Positions 32,601 to 43,935 of a DNA stretch of 64,000 nt are shown in pieces. The notes beneath the pieces were generated by a model that did no database searches, had not been told where the DNA came from, and saw only the letters and a program-made list of their open reading frames with translations. The first letter of the stretch is position 1; every line of letters begins with the position of its first letter. A program made the translations under genes and the position numbers. The stretch comes from Solen grandis (Eukaryota > Mollusca > Bivalvia > Adapedonta > Solenidae): the NCBI GenBank assembly GCA_021229015.1, contig CM037792.1:40326283-40390282 (forward strand), read 5' to 3'.

Positions 32601-34539
32601 ATTACTAACCCATAAATAGTATTCATCGTCCTAGGACTATTGCAAATATATAAATATAAGCGTTTAGTTAGGAAGAAGAAAAGAATTATTTTATATAAAA
32701 TGTTGACGGTCTCGTGACGTCATATGAGTTTATTTTCACATAAATTGTTAAGACACTCAGAGGACCTACTAACCTGGACATAAATTTCAACTTTCTATCT
32801 AAATAGGACAGTTTGTATAAGCATTTAAAAATTGAAGTTCCTGGGTTCGAATCTTGGATCGCTAGATTGCTTTGGTCTTTTCGAATTTGGAAAATCGGGA
32901 CCACGGCATACACAATATGAACGTAATGTACACAGTCTGTGAAAATTTGATTGAAAAATCGGCCCATTAATAATGGTCGGGACCAGTGTACAACTTTCGT
33001 AGTCAATTCAAATGTGACGTCATTATGGACGTCATAGGCTCTGATAAATATTTGAAATCGAAATTTCAGCATCTATCACTTGTCAGTATATTTTCATTGC
33101 CTTCGTCAATTATCACTATATTAGGAAATACATCTTTGTTAATCTTTGAAATTACATTTCATATATGTCGTCACGTGAGTCATATGACATAAATTTTCAC
33201 ATAATGGTTTAAGGGACTCTTAGAGACCTATATACTGACAAATATCACTTTTCTATCTCAAATAGGACGATTTTATAAGCTTTTATTTTATTACGGACCT
33301 TGGTTCGATATCGTGGAATCGCATAGAACATGGACTTTTCGAATTTTTGAATAACCGGACACGAGAGCACAATGAACTGATCACTATACACATTTCTAGT
33401 GGAAAGTTTGATGAAATTCGGCCCATTATTAATGGCTCTGGACCGTGTAAAAACTTTCGTTGTAATTTCAAGTTGACGTCATAAGTTTTAGGCTTCTGAA
33501 AATAATATGAAATGGAAATTCAGGCATCTCAAGCATGCGGCATGAAAATTTTCATTGACCTTCAAAAAATTTCAACATATAGAATAATCTTGTTAGACTT
33601 AGAAGTCATATATTCATTTAATGGCGTCACGTGAGTCATATGATTTATTTTCACAAAATGTTTAAGAATCCCAGAGATCCTATATAAGTGACCTAATATC
33701 TTCTTCTATCTCAAATTGGACCGATTTTTCTATAGGAATTTAAAATTTCGACCTTGGTTTTCGAATCTTGGAATCGATATAGTAAACTTGGACTTTTCGA
33801 ATTTTGAAAACGGACAACGGGAATGCACAAACTAGAACTTAATGTACACAATCTGTGAAAATTTGATGATAATCGGTTGTACAACAATGGCCTGTAGACC
33901 GCAGGTCAACAACTTGTGTGCTATTTCAAATGTGGAACGGAATTATGACGTCATAGGATATTGAAAATCATAGAAATCAAAAATTTCAGCGTTTTTGAAG
34001 ATGTGTTAAAAATTGTCCATTGCCTTCGGACAATTTCAACATGTTTAGAAAATATTCTCTGTTAATATTAGAAAACATTTCATTATTTATGACGTCACGT
34101 GACGTCTATGACATTTATTTTTCACAAATGTTTTAAAACTTCCTAGAGACTATATACTGAACTAAATATCAACTTTCTTTCTTAATAGGATCAGTATTTT
34201 TAAGCATTTAATAAATTACGACCTTGGTTCGATATTTGGATTCGCTATAGAACAATGGACTTTTCGAATTTTGAATAAAACGGACAACCGGGTTTGACAA
34301 CTAGAGCGTAACATACATATTTTTTGAAATTTTGTAAAAAATTGGGTCCAGAAATAATGGCTGTAGACCGGTACAAACTTTTTACCTGAGTCAATCGACG
34401 TTTTTTAAAGCCCTTATGAATATGAAATTCATGCATCCAAGCTCTTGGTTTGAAATATTGCCATAATTTTCATTGTTCTGGGCCATTGGCACCAATCAAA
34501 ATAAAAACAAATAAAAAGAGGAAAAAAAAAAGGAATAAG
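32601..34539 (+). repeat. Link plus type B monomer block
   Basis: The link ('tcatcgtcctaggactattgca', 'agcgtttagttaggaagaag') leads into about four type B units. Palindromes GTCACGTGA or TGACGTCACGTGACGTC lie near 32,715, 33,171, 33,627 and 34,090. The block ends in the B-end segment and a polypurine tail at about 34,510. Confidence 0.8.
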
Positions 34540-34580
34540 AACTAGATTTCTTTGAGGGCCCAAATGATAGGATTTTCTGA
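34540..34580 (+). repeat. Hairpin leader, copy 4 (degraded)
   Basis: GAACTAGATTTCTTTGAGGG then AAATGATAGGATTTTCTG. The downstream sequence (AAAAACTTTAAAATTTC) differs from all other modules in the window. Confidence 0.55.
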
Positions 34581-35100
34581 AAAACTTTAAAATTTCAATC
34601 AACGAAAATTATTGATATGGATTTTGCAGAAAATATTAGTTTTTTAAACGATTCATCAATTCATAATTTTGCAGAGCACTTAAAAACTTTTTGATCGGGT
34701 CTTCTGAGGGCATATAATAAGAATATTATTGCATATGAAAACCCAGCATTTTAAAAAATGCTTATATTTTTGAAAATTTGGACTTTGGGTTTTCACATTA
34801 ATTTTTTTGCACCAGAAAGGGAAAAACTTTTATTAAACCCTTACGTAAAATGACGCTGGTCTAGGGAAAAATCTAAAGAAAACGTTTTGAATTCAAATGT
34901 TGAAATTCAGCTTTTTACCTCGAATAGGGTTCTGAAATATTTAAACAAAAACCCGAGTCAATTTTCAAAATTGTTTCACACAGAACTGGGTTTTTTTTCC
35001 CATTTTTTGGAAAACGAAATAATGCCAACAAAATCCTTGTTTTTTTTTTTTCCATATTTGGTAAAAGGAGAGGGGGTTGGCATCTAAAGCGAAAAACCAT
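34581..35100. other. Unassigned module after leader copy 4
   Basis: AT-rich, no coding signature, no second copy recognised. It merges at about 35,100 into B-like sequence. Confidence 0.4.
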
Positions 35101-37041
35101 TCTGTGAATTTTGATAAAAATCCGTCCGAATAATGGCTGTAGACCCGTACAAACTTTGTAGCAATGTCAAGTTGGTGATATGAGTTCATTGGAAAAGAAA
35201 ACAATGAAATGAAATATAAGTATATTAAATATATTAGGTTAATTTTCCCATGCCCATTGGAACTTTGCACATTAGAATTAACGCTTAAAATACAAACATT
35301 CTTTTGCCTTATGACGCAAATGCGTTAATCCTCACAATAGAAATAAGTCAAAGACTAATTTTTCAGCCAAAAATCAACTTTTTTAATCATTGGGAAAACG
35401 ATTTTATACGTATTTTAAATTTGACGTCAATGGTTCAAACTGGGTTTGCCATAGAACCATTGCCTTTTCGAATTTGGAAAACGGGCAAAGGGGAAAACAC
35501 AACAAGACGTTACAAATAATTCTTTTGAATTTTTGATGAAAATCGGTCCAAATATAATGGCTTTTAAAACTTTTTGCCTGAATCAAATTTTTACGGATAT
35601 AACGTTTTAAAAAATTATTTGGAATTTCATGCATTCTAAAACTCAATGGGGGTTTAGTATGAAAATATTAAATTTCCATGGTCCGTGAAGTTTACAAATA
35701 TTTGATTTTAAAGCATATATACAGAAATTCTTTTTGTCCTTTGACGCCCCTCTGACGTCAACTGCGTTCAATCTTCATAGAATAAAAGCACTTGGAGGGG
35801 TTATATACTATTTTAAATTTTAAGTTTCTAGCTTATCTGGAAGCGATTTTACGCATTTGAATGACGTCAAAGTTGATCTGGAATTGCCTTTTCGAATTTT
35901 GAAAAAAAAAGGGCACCGGGGGGCCAACGGAGGCCCAACATACACATTTTGTGAAATTTTTATGAAAATCGGGCCAGAAATAGGTGTAGGGCCCCGTTTC
36001 AAACATTTAAGACGACGTAGTTTGACGCAAAATAAAAGTCATAGGGAAAAGAAAAAACATTGAAAGCAAAAAGTTTTTTCTGACTTAAGCTATTGGGTTT
36101 TCAAGGTGCTCGGAGTTTTCAACATTGAATTTAAAAAAAGTAAAATTAAATTTTTTTCACTTTGACGTCATATGAGTTAAGAAGTAATTCCTCGGATCAA
36201 AGAAAACTTAGAGACTTAATCTTTAAAATTTAAGCTTTCTAGCTCATCTGGAAGGGATTTCATACGCATTTGTTTTTTGGGAGGGTCAGGGTTCGAATCT
36301 TTACTCGCATAGAAACCTTTGGGCCTTTTAAATTTTGAAAAACGGAAAAGGGAAAGGGCACAACTAAAAGCCTAAATACCATTCTGTGAAATTTTAGTGA
36401 AAACGCCAAGAAATATTGGCTGAGACGCGACAAAATATTTTCAGACGACGTCAATTTGACGTAAAAAACAGTCATACCCAAAAATGGAAATGATCGAAAT
36501 GAAAATGTTTTATCTGAAGCATATGCTATAAATTTTTAAGGTGTAGGGCCCTTTTCAAAAATAAAAATTTAAACACTTAAAATTTAGAAATTACTTTTCA
36601 CTCATGACGTCATATGACTCATACGCCCTTTATTTTCGAGAATATAAAGGAAACCTAAAGACAATATACTGCCCAAAAATATCTCTTTCTAGTCATCGGG
36701 GGGAAGCGCTTTTAACGCATTTGAATTTGACGTCAAGGTGCAAACTCTTTGACTCGCCAAGACCATTGCCTTTTTAAATTTTGAAAAACAACAGGAAGGA
36801 AAACAACTAGGCCTAACTAACATCGTTAAATTTTGATGAAAATGTCCAGGAAATATGCTTTGGACCGCGTCCAAATTTTTTACGGGACGAAATTGGGACG
36901 TTATTGACGTCTTATAAAAGATGAAATTCATTGCATTCGAAGCACTGGTTTGAAATATATGCCAAAAAATTTTCATGTTTGGGTTTTTTGGAAAACACAT
37001 CAAAATTAACACAAATAAAAAGGGGAAGAAAAAAAAAAAAA
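35101..37041 (+). repeat. Diverged B-like monomers
   Basis: Units spaced about 450 bp carry 'catttgaa(ttt)tgacgtcaa', 'ccttttcgaattttgaaaa', 'aatcgg(g/t)ccagaaat' and 'gtagaccg'. They end with the B-end segment ('tggtttgaaatatatgcca') and polypurine AGGGGAAGAAAAAAA. They form a separate subfamily of type B in poor consensus. Confidence 0.65.
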
Positions 37042-37082
37042 AACTAGATTTCATTCGTTGATACAAATAATAGGACTTCTGC
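37042..37082 (+). repeat. Hairpin leader, copy 5
   Basis: AACTAGATTTCATTCGTTGA, then AATAATAGGACTTCTGC; the right hairpin arm is damaged. Module F follows. Confidence 0.65.
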
Positions 37083-37380
37083 TAACATTGAAATTTTTTT
37101 AAAGATTAATACCGTTAGAAAAAATATATTAATTCCTACCTTTAACTTTTTTTTTTCGTATGGATTTTCATGCTTGAACTTTGTGAAAAAAGGGCCGGGC
37201 AAAAAATTTAAATCTTTATTTTGATATCGCTTTCTAATAACTTACAATTGTAGTATTTAGGTACCAAATTAATGGCCTGAAAATCCCGACAATTCTTTGT
37301 AGCAAATTCTATTTTTAGGTTTCAAAATGTAACAATTAAATTAACCTCTTATTCTGATATCAAAATTCTTTTTTTTTTTT

Positions 37381-37862
37381 TGTGTACGTCGGGGGAATAA
37401 AATAAAAAATCACGGTGCATCCCCCATATCGGCAGGCTCTCTGCGGAAATCGCTATTCTCAGCTCTCTGCGTTTCGAAACGGCCCTTTCTCTGCCATAAA
37501 CACTAGCAAGCTGGACGGAAGGGAAGAAACAGACCAATGGTCATTTTCAAAGGTGAGTTGCTAATTATTCGTATTGCAGGGAAATTAGAGTATTTTAGCT
37601 TTGTATATGCGGTAAACTTTTTCAATTATATACATACTAAAATACTCTAATATTCCGGCAATACTTAATTTTGAGCATTTCACTTTGAAAAGTGCCATTG
37701 GTCTGTTTCTTTTCCTTCCGTCCAGGTTTGCAAGTTTTTATGGCAAGAATGACCGGTGCACGCATGAGCCTGCCGTTTAGCGATTTCCCGCAGAGACCCC
37801 TGCCGACATGGTTATGCCCGTGAAATGCTCCCCATGCATTAGAATCGGGACGCGTGTGCCTG
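37381..37862. mobile_element. Long foldback element with about 230-bp inverted arms
   Basis: The left arm (37,381-37,610) and right arm (37,625-37,862) are imperfect reverse complements over almost their full length, with a loop of about 14 nt. Paired words include GGACGGAA / TTCCGTCC, AGAAACAGACCAATGG / CCATTGGTCTGTTTCT, TTAGAGTATTTTAG / CTAAAATACTCTAA, CTCTCTGCGG / CCGCAGAGACC and ATATCGGCAGG / CCTGCCGACATGG. It is likely a foldback-type MITE. If transcribed it would form a long hairpin RNA. It is absent from the second copy of module F. Confidence 0.85.
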
Positions 37863-38285
37863 TTAGTTAAATTTTCCAATAACGCTTGTTTAACGATCGA
37901 GACGACTGTATTCACAAAGTTATTCTTTTGGCGCTTTTAAACAACGGACAAATTAGCTGCAGCGTCTTGAACGGTAATGTGTTGATCATTTGGGTTTAAA
38001 CGTCTACACTTATACACGCTCATGGTATCTCAAGCTGGCCCAAATAAATTACATTGTACTATAAATATATTTTACATTTGGTTATATTTATCATAAAATT
38101 TTGGGAAAATAGCTTATAAAAACATTTATCGATTTATGCAACATAAGGGGAATTGCAATGTTTTTAACACGTTCTAATTTACATGTTCAAAACGCTCAAA
38201 AAAAAAGGAATTTTTTGGAAAACGCAAATGTGCAACAATTTGTATAAGTAGTAATAAATGATTTGACAAAACATTAAAATCATTT

Positions 38286-38592
38286 TTTCAACACTTGTTT
38301 AGTTTGTGGGTTTAACGTCCCAACGACGTATTTCAGTCTTTTTAACGAGTCTATTAATGCAGTATAGTGCTGCCACACTGCAGTTCACGCCGTAGACATG
38401 TGGAGATACACCAAACCCCTCACATTTTTCTGTACCGAGCCCAAACCCGGGGCCTGAACTACCCCTTTTAAAGCTGAGCGTCAAGCAGGGATCTATAACA
38501 GTACCATTTTTTTCGAATAGGAAACGAACCCACGACCTCCGCTCCCGAGGCGGACGCTCTAACACTCGCCACGGAACGGTACACTTTTTTAG
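38286..38592 (-). repeat. tRNA-derived SINE, minus strand, near complete
   Basis: On the minus strand: A-box TGGCGAGTGTTAGAGCG (about 38,555-38,571), an anticodon-arm-like perfect stem TCCGC-CTCGGGA-GCGGA (38,538-38,554), B-box GGTTCGTTTCC (38,520-38,530), a body with GTACTG...GCTTGACGCTCAGC and GCAGTGTGGCAGCACTATAC, and the tail GACTGAAATACGTCG with GGGACGTTAAACCCA. About 300 bp. A decayed copy sits at the same place in module F copy 2, so the insertion predates the duplication. Confidence 0.85.
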
Positions 38593-39780
38593 CATAATAT
38601 CAATTTGATATATGTTAAAAGTTTTTTTTTTTGCAATTTCTATGACTAATACATATTTTTAAAAATTACATTTTCCGAATGCTTTAAATAAGGTGAAAGC
38701 CCAAAATAGGATATTTTTGAAATCCTTTTGCTTTTTAAATTTTCTTTTTAAATTTTGGGATTTTTATGTAATTCCCCTTTTTGTTTTTAATTTCAAAACT
38801 CTAGGTTCCAAAATAATCGTTCCTTAAAATTCTTTTACATTCACTTTCTTATTTTTAAACACTTATTTTTAATGATTTTTTAGATATAAGGGGAAAACTC
38901 TGGGCATGAGGCAATCGCTGAAATTCACATGTTTAATTCTTATTTTTTTATGGAACTTTTCCCCTTTTACTTTATCAATTCAAAATTTAGGGCAAATTTA
39001 AACTTTTAAAAATTTCTACATCATTCGCGAAATGTGTTGACTATTTTAAATTTTTGTTTTAAGATTTTAAGGTTTTTAACTTTTTTCATAACGGCCCAAA
39101 TCGCTTGAATTTACATGTTTTTAAAATTTTTATTTTTTATGTAAAATCCCTTATACTTGGTCAATTTCAAAAAATTAAGGTACCAAATAATTTGTTTTTA
39201 AAATTCTCTACATTTCACACGCTTTTTTGTTTCGGATTTTTTTTCATACTTTTTTAGATGAAGCTCTTTAAACCTCCTGAAAAATGAAAAAAAAAACCTA
39301 GCATAGGGGACGAATTTCGTTTTTTTTCCCCATTTCTCAATGAATCTTAGGGCAATCATTAAACTGTAAGCATAAAGAACGGCCAACCTTGCTTTACAAA
39401 TAATATTCATCATCATATTTTCAAAAATCAAAGATTTAGAATATAAACTGTTAATACACGGGGATTCCCAAAATTTTCATTTTTCTGCCATAACTAACCG
39501 ATTCAACCCCGATCATCAAAAACTAAATATCATCTAAAAGGGTTTCTTCTAAGCACTAAAAAATTATCAGCATAGTGTTCGATAGAATATTTCCCGTTTT
39601 GAAAATATTTAGGGCCCAATTAAAAACCGGAAATTTTGATTATGCCCTTGACCTTTGGGATTTTCCGGGAAACCGGATACAGGTTTCCATAGAACTATAC
39701 TGCTTCTTCAGACAAATTTCAAGCAAAATCATAAAAAAAATAAACCCCCTAAGGGTTTAAAAAAGTTAATTTTTAAATTT

Positions 39781-40229
39781 ACGAAAGTTTGTCATAGATA
39801 ATGACGTCATGTGACTTTTATATGCTTTCTTTTTAAGTTTGCAAAAAAAACCCCTAGAGACTAATATTCAGTCCATATATCAGCTTTCTTGCTATCTAAA
39901 AGCGATTTTTTCGCATTGGATATTTTCGTAAATGGTTCAAAAGTTGGATTGGGCCATAGAACCATTACCATTTCAAATTTTTGAAAACGGACCCAAAAAG
40001 GCCCAACTAGAGCTAACTTTTACATTTTCTGTGAAATTTTGATGAAATCGACCCAGAAAATAATGGCTGTAGCCCGTACAAACTTTTTCACCTGCGTCAA
40101 ATCTGCGTTATATGAGGTCATATGAATATAAAATTATTGCATTCGAAAGAACTTGGTTTGAAATATTTGCCATTAAATTTTCATTGTTCTTGGCCTTGGC
40201 AACAAATCAAAATTTAACACAAATACAAG
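39781..40229 (+). repeat. Single B-like monomer
   Basis: One unit: 'aatgacgtcatgtgac' near 39,800, 'atggttcaaaagttggattg', 'gatgaaatcgacccagaaa', 'ggctgtagcccgtacaaact', then the B-end segment 'cttggtttgaaatatttgcc' and polypurine GAGGAAGAAAAAAAAG. Confidence 0.75.
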
Positions 40230-40880
40230 AGGAAGAAAAAAAAGAAAAGAAGATTAAAATAATAAAAAACTAACAAACCCAATAGGACTTTTTTGCCAAA
40301 AAGGGCAGAAAGTCCTAATAATAAAACAAAACAAACCCAATGGGGACTTTTGCCGAAAGGGCAAGAAAGTCCTAATAAGAAGAAGAAAAATTTAAAAAAC
40401 AGTACAAACCCATAGGACTTTCTGCCTTAGGCAGAAAGTCCTAATAAAAACATAAAAAACCCCAATAGGACTTTCTGCCGAAAGGGCAGAAGCCCAAATT
40501 AAAAAAAACAGTACACAAACCAATAGGACTTTCTCCCGAAAGGCGAAAAGTCCTAATAAAAAAAACAGTACAACCCAATAGACTTCTGCCAGTAGGCAAA
40601 AGTCCTAATAAAAAACAGCCAACCCAAAATAGGCTTTCTCCCAGTAGGCAGAATGTCCAATATTAATAATAAACAAACAAACGGGTTTAGGCAAAAAAGC
40701 CCTAATAAACAAAACAAACCCTTTTACGTTTTCCCCCAGGTTGGGGAAAAGGGCCGTAATAAACATAAAAAACCCCAATAGGACTTTCTGCCAGTGGGCA
40801 GAAAGTCCTAATAAAAAACATAACAAACCCCAATAGGACTTTTTTCCCCCCGAAAGGGCAGGAAAGTCTTAATAACCATA
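40230..40880 (+). repeat. Tandem array of about ten hairpin units
   Basis: Units of about 50-75 bp: 'aataaaaaacagtacaaacc', CAATAGGACTTTCTGCC, a loop, GGCAGAAAGTCCTAAT. Perfect 14-bp stems occur at 40,413-40,443 (loop TTA) and 40,779-40,810 (loop AGTG). Other loops are GAAAG and AGTA, and several units have damaged stems. The stem is kept while the loop varies. Each arm also equals the ATAGGACTTTCTGC box of the hairpin leader. Confidence 0.9.
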
Positions 40881-41997
40881 GAGGGCCATGATGGCCCGGG
40901 AAATCCCGCTTACCTGGTATCTTTAGGCATGTAAAACAAGTGACCCCTGGGGCAGAGCCAATTTTGACCCTCAGGGTCATGATTGAACAAAGATGGTAAG
41001 AATCCCACTAGACAAGCTACACACACCACACTCTACTTGGTGAGGTCTTTTATCCAGGGTTTCATACCAAATTATAAACTCCAGACCTTGAAGATTTTTC
41101 TAGTTTTTTCCCAATATAAGTCTTTGGGAAATCAAGTAATCCCTGGAGCGGGCCAATTTTGCCCAGGTCATGATTTTTAACAAATTGGTAGAATTTACTA
41201 GACAATGCTACACACCAAATTCTAAACTCTATCTTTGTGGGGTCTGAGAAGAAATTTTCAAGTTTTTTTCCTATTAGCCTATGTTAAATCAAGTGACCCC
41301 TGGCGCGGGGTCCATAAAATTTTTAAAAATCTTGGTAGAGAGTCATAAGATCATGCTACATATTAAAAATCAAAGGCTAGGCCTTTTGGTTTCGGAGAAG
41401 AAGATTTTTCAATTTTTTTTTTATTAGCCTATGTAAAATCAGGGGACCCCTTGGTGGGCCAAATTTGATTCCAGGGCCATGATTTGAACAAACTTGGTTG
41501 TGATCTACTAGACAACGATGCAACCAAATATCTAAACCCCAGGTCTTGTGGTTTCGAGAAGAGATTTTTCTTCAAGTTTTTCCTAATTAGCCAATGTGAA
41601 ATCAAGTGACCCCTTGGGCGGGCCAATTTTGACCCCAGGGTCATAATTTGTACAATCTTGGTAGAGAGTCATAAGATCATGCTACATACCAAAAATCAAA
41701 AGGCTGGGCCTTGTGGTTCGGAGAAGAAAATTTTTTAAATTTTCATTTTTAAAATCTATTTTTAGTCTGTGACCTACTTATTTACCCACAAATTAATTTG
41801 AACAACTTTGATAGAGGTAAAATAATAAGGATAATTTCTATGAAGTTGGTAAAAATCCATCCAGTGGTTTAGGAGGAAAGTTGTTTAAAGGGAAAAGTTG
41901 ACGCAAGACGCACGCACGCACGGACGGACGGACGACGGACAAAAGCGATAAAAAAAGCTCACATGAGCACTTTGTGCCAGGTGAGCTAAAAAAACAG
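40881..41997 (+). mobile_element. Non-autonomous repeat element ending AGGTGAGCTAAA
   Basis: Starts around GGGCCATGATGGCCC and holds four imperfect internal repeats of 150-200 bp marked by 'caagtgacccctgg', 'gggccaattttgacc', 'tcatgatttgaacaa' and 'gagaagaagatttttcaa' (near 40,937, 41,130, 41,292, 41,441 and 41,600). It ends with a GCACGGACGGACGGAC tract, 'aaaagctcaca' and CAGGTGAGCTAAA. I know this arrangement as a common bivalve intron repeat (recollection). It is nested between hairpin units. Confidence 0.75.
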
Positions 41998-42045
41998 TAC
42001 AAACTGCCGAAAGGGCAGAAAGCCCTAATAAAAAAAAACATAACA
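41998..42045 (+). repeat. Hairpin unit interrupted by the preceding element
   Basis: AACAGTACAAA then CTGCCGAAAGGGCAGAAAG. The left part of the hairpin is missing where the element ends, suggesting the element inserted into, or replaced part of, the hairpin array. Confidence 0.6.
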
Positions 42046-43299
42046 AAAGTCCAATAATGCAAACTTATCTCAGTGTAAAATCTGATTTCAAACATTTATG
42101 TTTTAAAACAATTCTTAATTGTTTGATGCTATAAGCAAAATTTATAGTACCTGTTTTTTAAATTGTTTTCTTCGAACATACCGAAGGTAAAATAGATACA
42201 TTTAAAAACTGCATAATTTTTTGCTTTTAACATGATTAATCTTTAGAGACAGATAACTTTAATGATAATAATTATTAAATCAATTATCCGCCTCTCTGAA
42301 CATAATTTTATTGGGCCATTTCATTGGTTGATATTTTTGGAAAAATGGATTTTTTCGTCGTCTGTCTGCAAAAGACTAATCTGACTTTTGAATTGTTGAC
42401 AACTGATTTGCCTTAGATAAGTTGCGGCTTTGGAGAGAATAAGCTATAGACTGTTTGTTATAAATATAATGGCTGGACTAGGGCATGTTTTCCACTTCGT
42501 CATACTTGGAATTCAAAAGAGGGGCAGAATACGTGTATTAGATGAATAATGACAACGTACTATTTTTTTTTCCCCAGGTAGTCGACAATAAAACTTACCT
42601 TCGTAATAAATGCAATTAAAAATTACTTTTTTTGTGCCAAATATCTGCACATAATTGTGTTGATACTTATTACAAGAATAGCCGACTGTTAACCATGGCT
42701 TGTGCCGGTTGATTGACACCGACTTTGAACATTGGGTGACTACGTCTGTGTTACACACACACGCAAAATCCAAGGATGCCGAGAGTTGAGGCTTGGGGAA
42801 AACAGTATACATATGGGGTGAAACTTTTACCACCAAAGGCAAAGCAGGGCACTGTCTGAAAGGGGCAGGGCGGAGATCAAAGGCAGCAGGGGTATATCAA
42901 AGGCGGCAGGGCGCGGCGGGATTTAGCGGGAAAAAAATCTTATTTTTTTTAAGCAAAAAAAAAAAATCTTTTGAGTCGGGGCATTTTCGGCGAGTCGGTC
43001 GGCAACAGCAAACAGATATATTTTTAAGAGGGGCCCAGAGTATCATCACTTAATTGGAAAATTCAGTTCTGCCTTATTAAAATTCCAGAATTCCGGTAAC
43101 TAAACAATAACAATGTAAAACTAGAAGTCGTTTGTTTAAGATACAAACGAAGCGGCTTTCCGTTTGCTTATTTCAAAGGTATTAAATATATAAGTTAATA
43201 CAAAAAATGGAATAATGATGCATAATAATGTATGATTTAATACGGAAATCATCATTATCTTAAATATATACTTACGATTATGTTCAAAAATAAGCTTTA
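42046..43299. other. Non-repeated AT-rich DNA
   Basis: No second copy recognised. A minus-strand open frame (42,513-42,842) is followed by a consensus-like donor (AAG/GTAAGT near 42,604), but its sequence does not look like a known protein. A small GC-rich run with 'atcaaaggc(a/g)gcaggg' twice lies at 42,875-42,920. Confidence 0.45.
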
Positions 43300-43935
43300 G
43301 ATTTTTTTATTTTTTTTTCATTTTGAAGCTGACGTCATTTAACGTCATTGAAAATTAAAATAAATGAATTTTATAAATTTAAAGGTTTTAATCGCTGCAA
43401 TACAATTTTTAAAAAGATTGAGTTAAAAGTAATGATACCAGAGCGAAAGAAATTTTTCAAAAATATGCTTTTTGTCTATTGTATGACGTCATAACCACGT
43501 GACTTGAGATAAAATCTTTTAGAAAATAAAAAAAAAGACCTTTGGCCGATATGCTGTCAAATTTTCATGCTTCTAGCTCATTAGGTGGTCTTGTAACATT
43601 AAAAACTACTAATTTTTGGACCTTTGTTCGAAACTCGATTTTGCCATAAATTTTTCCGAATTTGGAAATTTCAATGTCAAGGTGCACTATCTACAATCTA
43701 AAGTACATATGCTGTAAAAATATTACGAAAAACGGACCAGAATTGAAGGCTCTAGAGTGCGAACAATGTTTTTAAGCTGACATCAAATCTGACCTCATTT
43801 GACGTCCTTGAAAATTGAAAACACTTGATTTTAAGAATATATAAGTTTTTGTCGAAGCATTTTAATTTTCATGTTGCTTGGTCATTGGTCACATATATAA
43901 ATTAACTCTTGAATTAAGTTGGAAGAAGAAGAAGA
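43300..43935 (+). repeat. Type C monomers, block 1
   Basis: Two boundaries, GCTGACGTCATTTAACGTC (43,328) and GCTGACATCAAATCTGACC (43,776), lie about 448 bp apart. Shared C words are 'gcaatacaatttt...aaagattgagt', 'gacgtcataaccacgtgact', 'ggccgatatgctgtc' and 'gaaggctctagag(t/c)gcgaac'. The core order (TTCGAA box, then a CTGTGAAAA box, then a TAGAGCGCGAAC box) matches types A and B, so all three are related. Confidence 0.8.

Larger units (their letters stand above)
37083..39780 (+). repeat. Module F, copy 1
   Basis: Begins with 'accgttagaaaaaatatatt', contains the foldback and the SINE listed separately, and ends with three internal repeats of about 185 bp marked by 'ttttatgtaa', 'ggtaccaaataat' and 'ctctacatttcac' (near 38,766, 38,950 and 39,136). 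A second copy lies at 55,025-57,950. 'agctgcagcgtcttgaacgg' near 37,958 matches 'agctttcagcgtcttgaacgg' near 56,232. Confidence 0.75.

Noticed and set aside
37637..37915. Minus-strand open frame across the foldback
   Set aside because: It reads through one arm of the inverted repeat and has no domain.
40230..40880. CRISPR-like array of hairpin repeats
   Set aside because: Spacers are similar to one another and A-rich rather than unique, there are no cas genes, and the genome is eukaryotic.
40230..40880. Helitron 3' ends (hairpin followed by CTAA)
   Set aside because: CTAA follows the hairpin directly rather than after a spacer, no 5' TC terminus or Rep/helicase was found, and head-to-head terminal repeats explain the hairpin as well.
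42513..42842. Minus-strand open frame with a GTAAGT donor nearby
   Set aside because: The donor sits inside the frame and the translation is not protein-like (Cys/Tyr/Asn-rich without motif). There is no acceptor, and GTAAGT occurs by chance at this rate.
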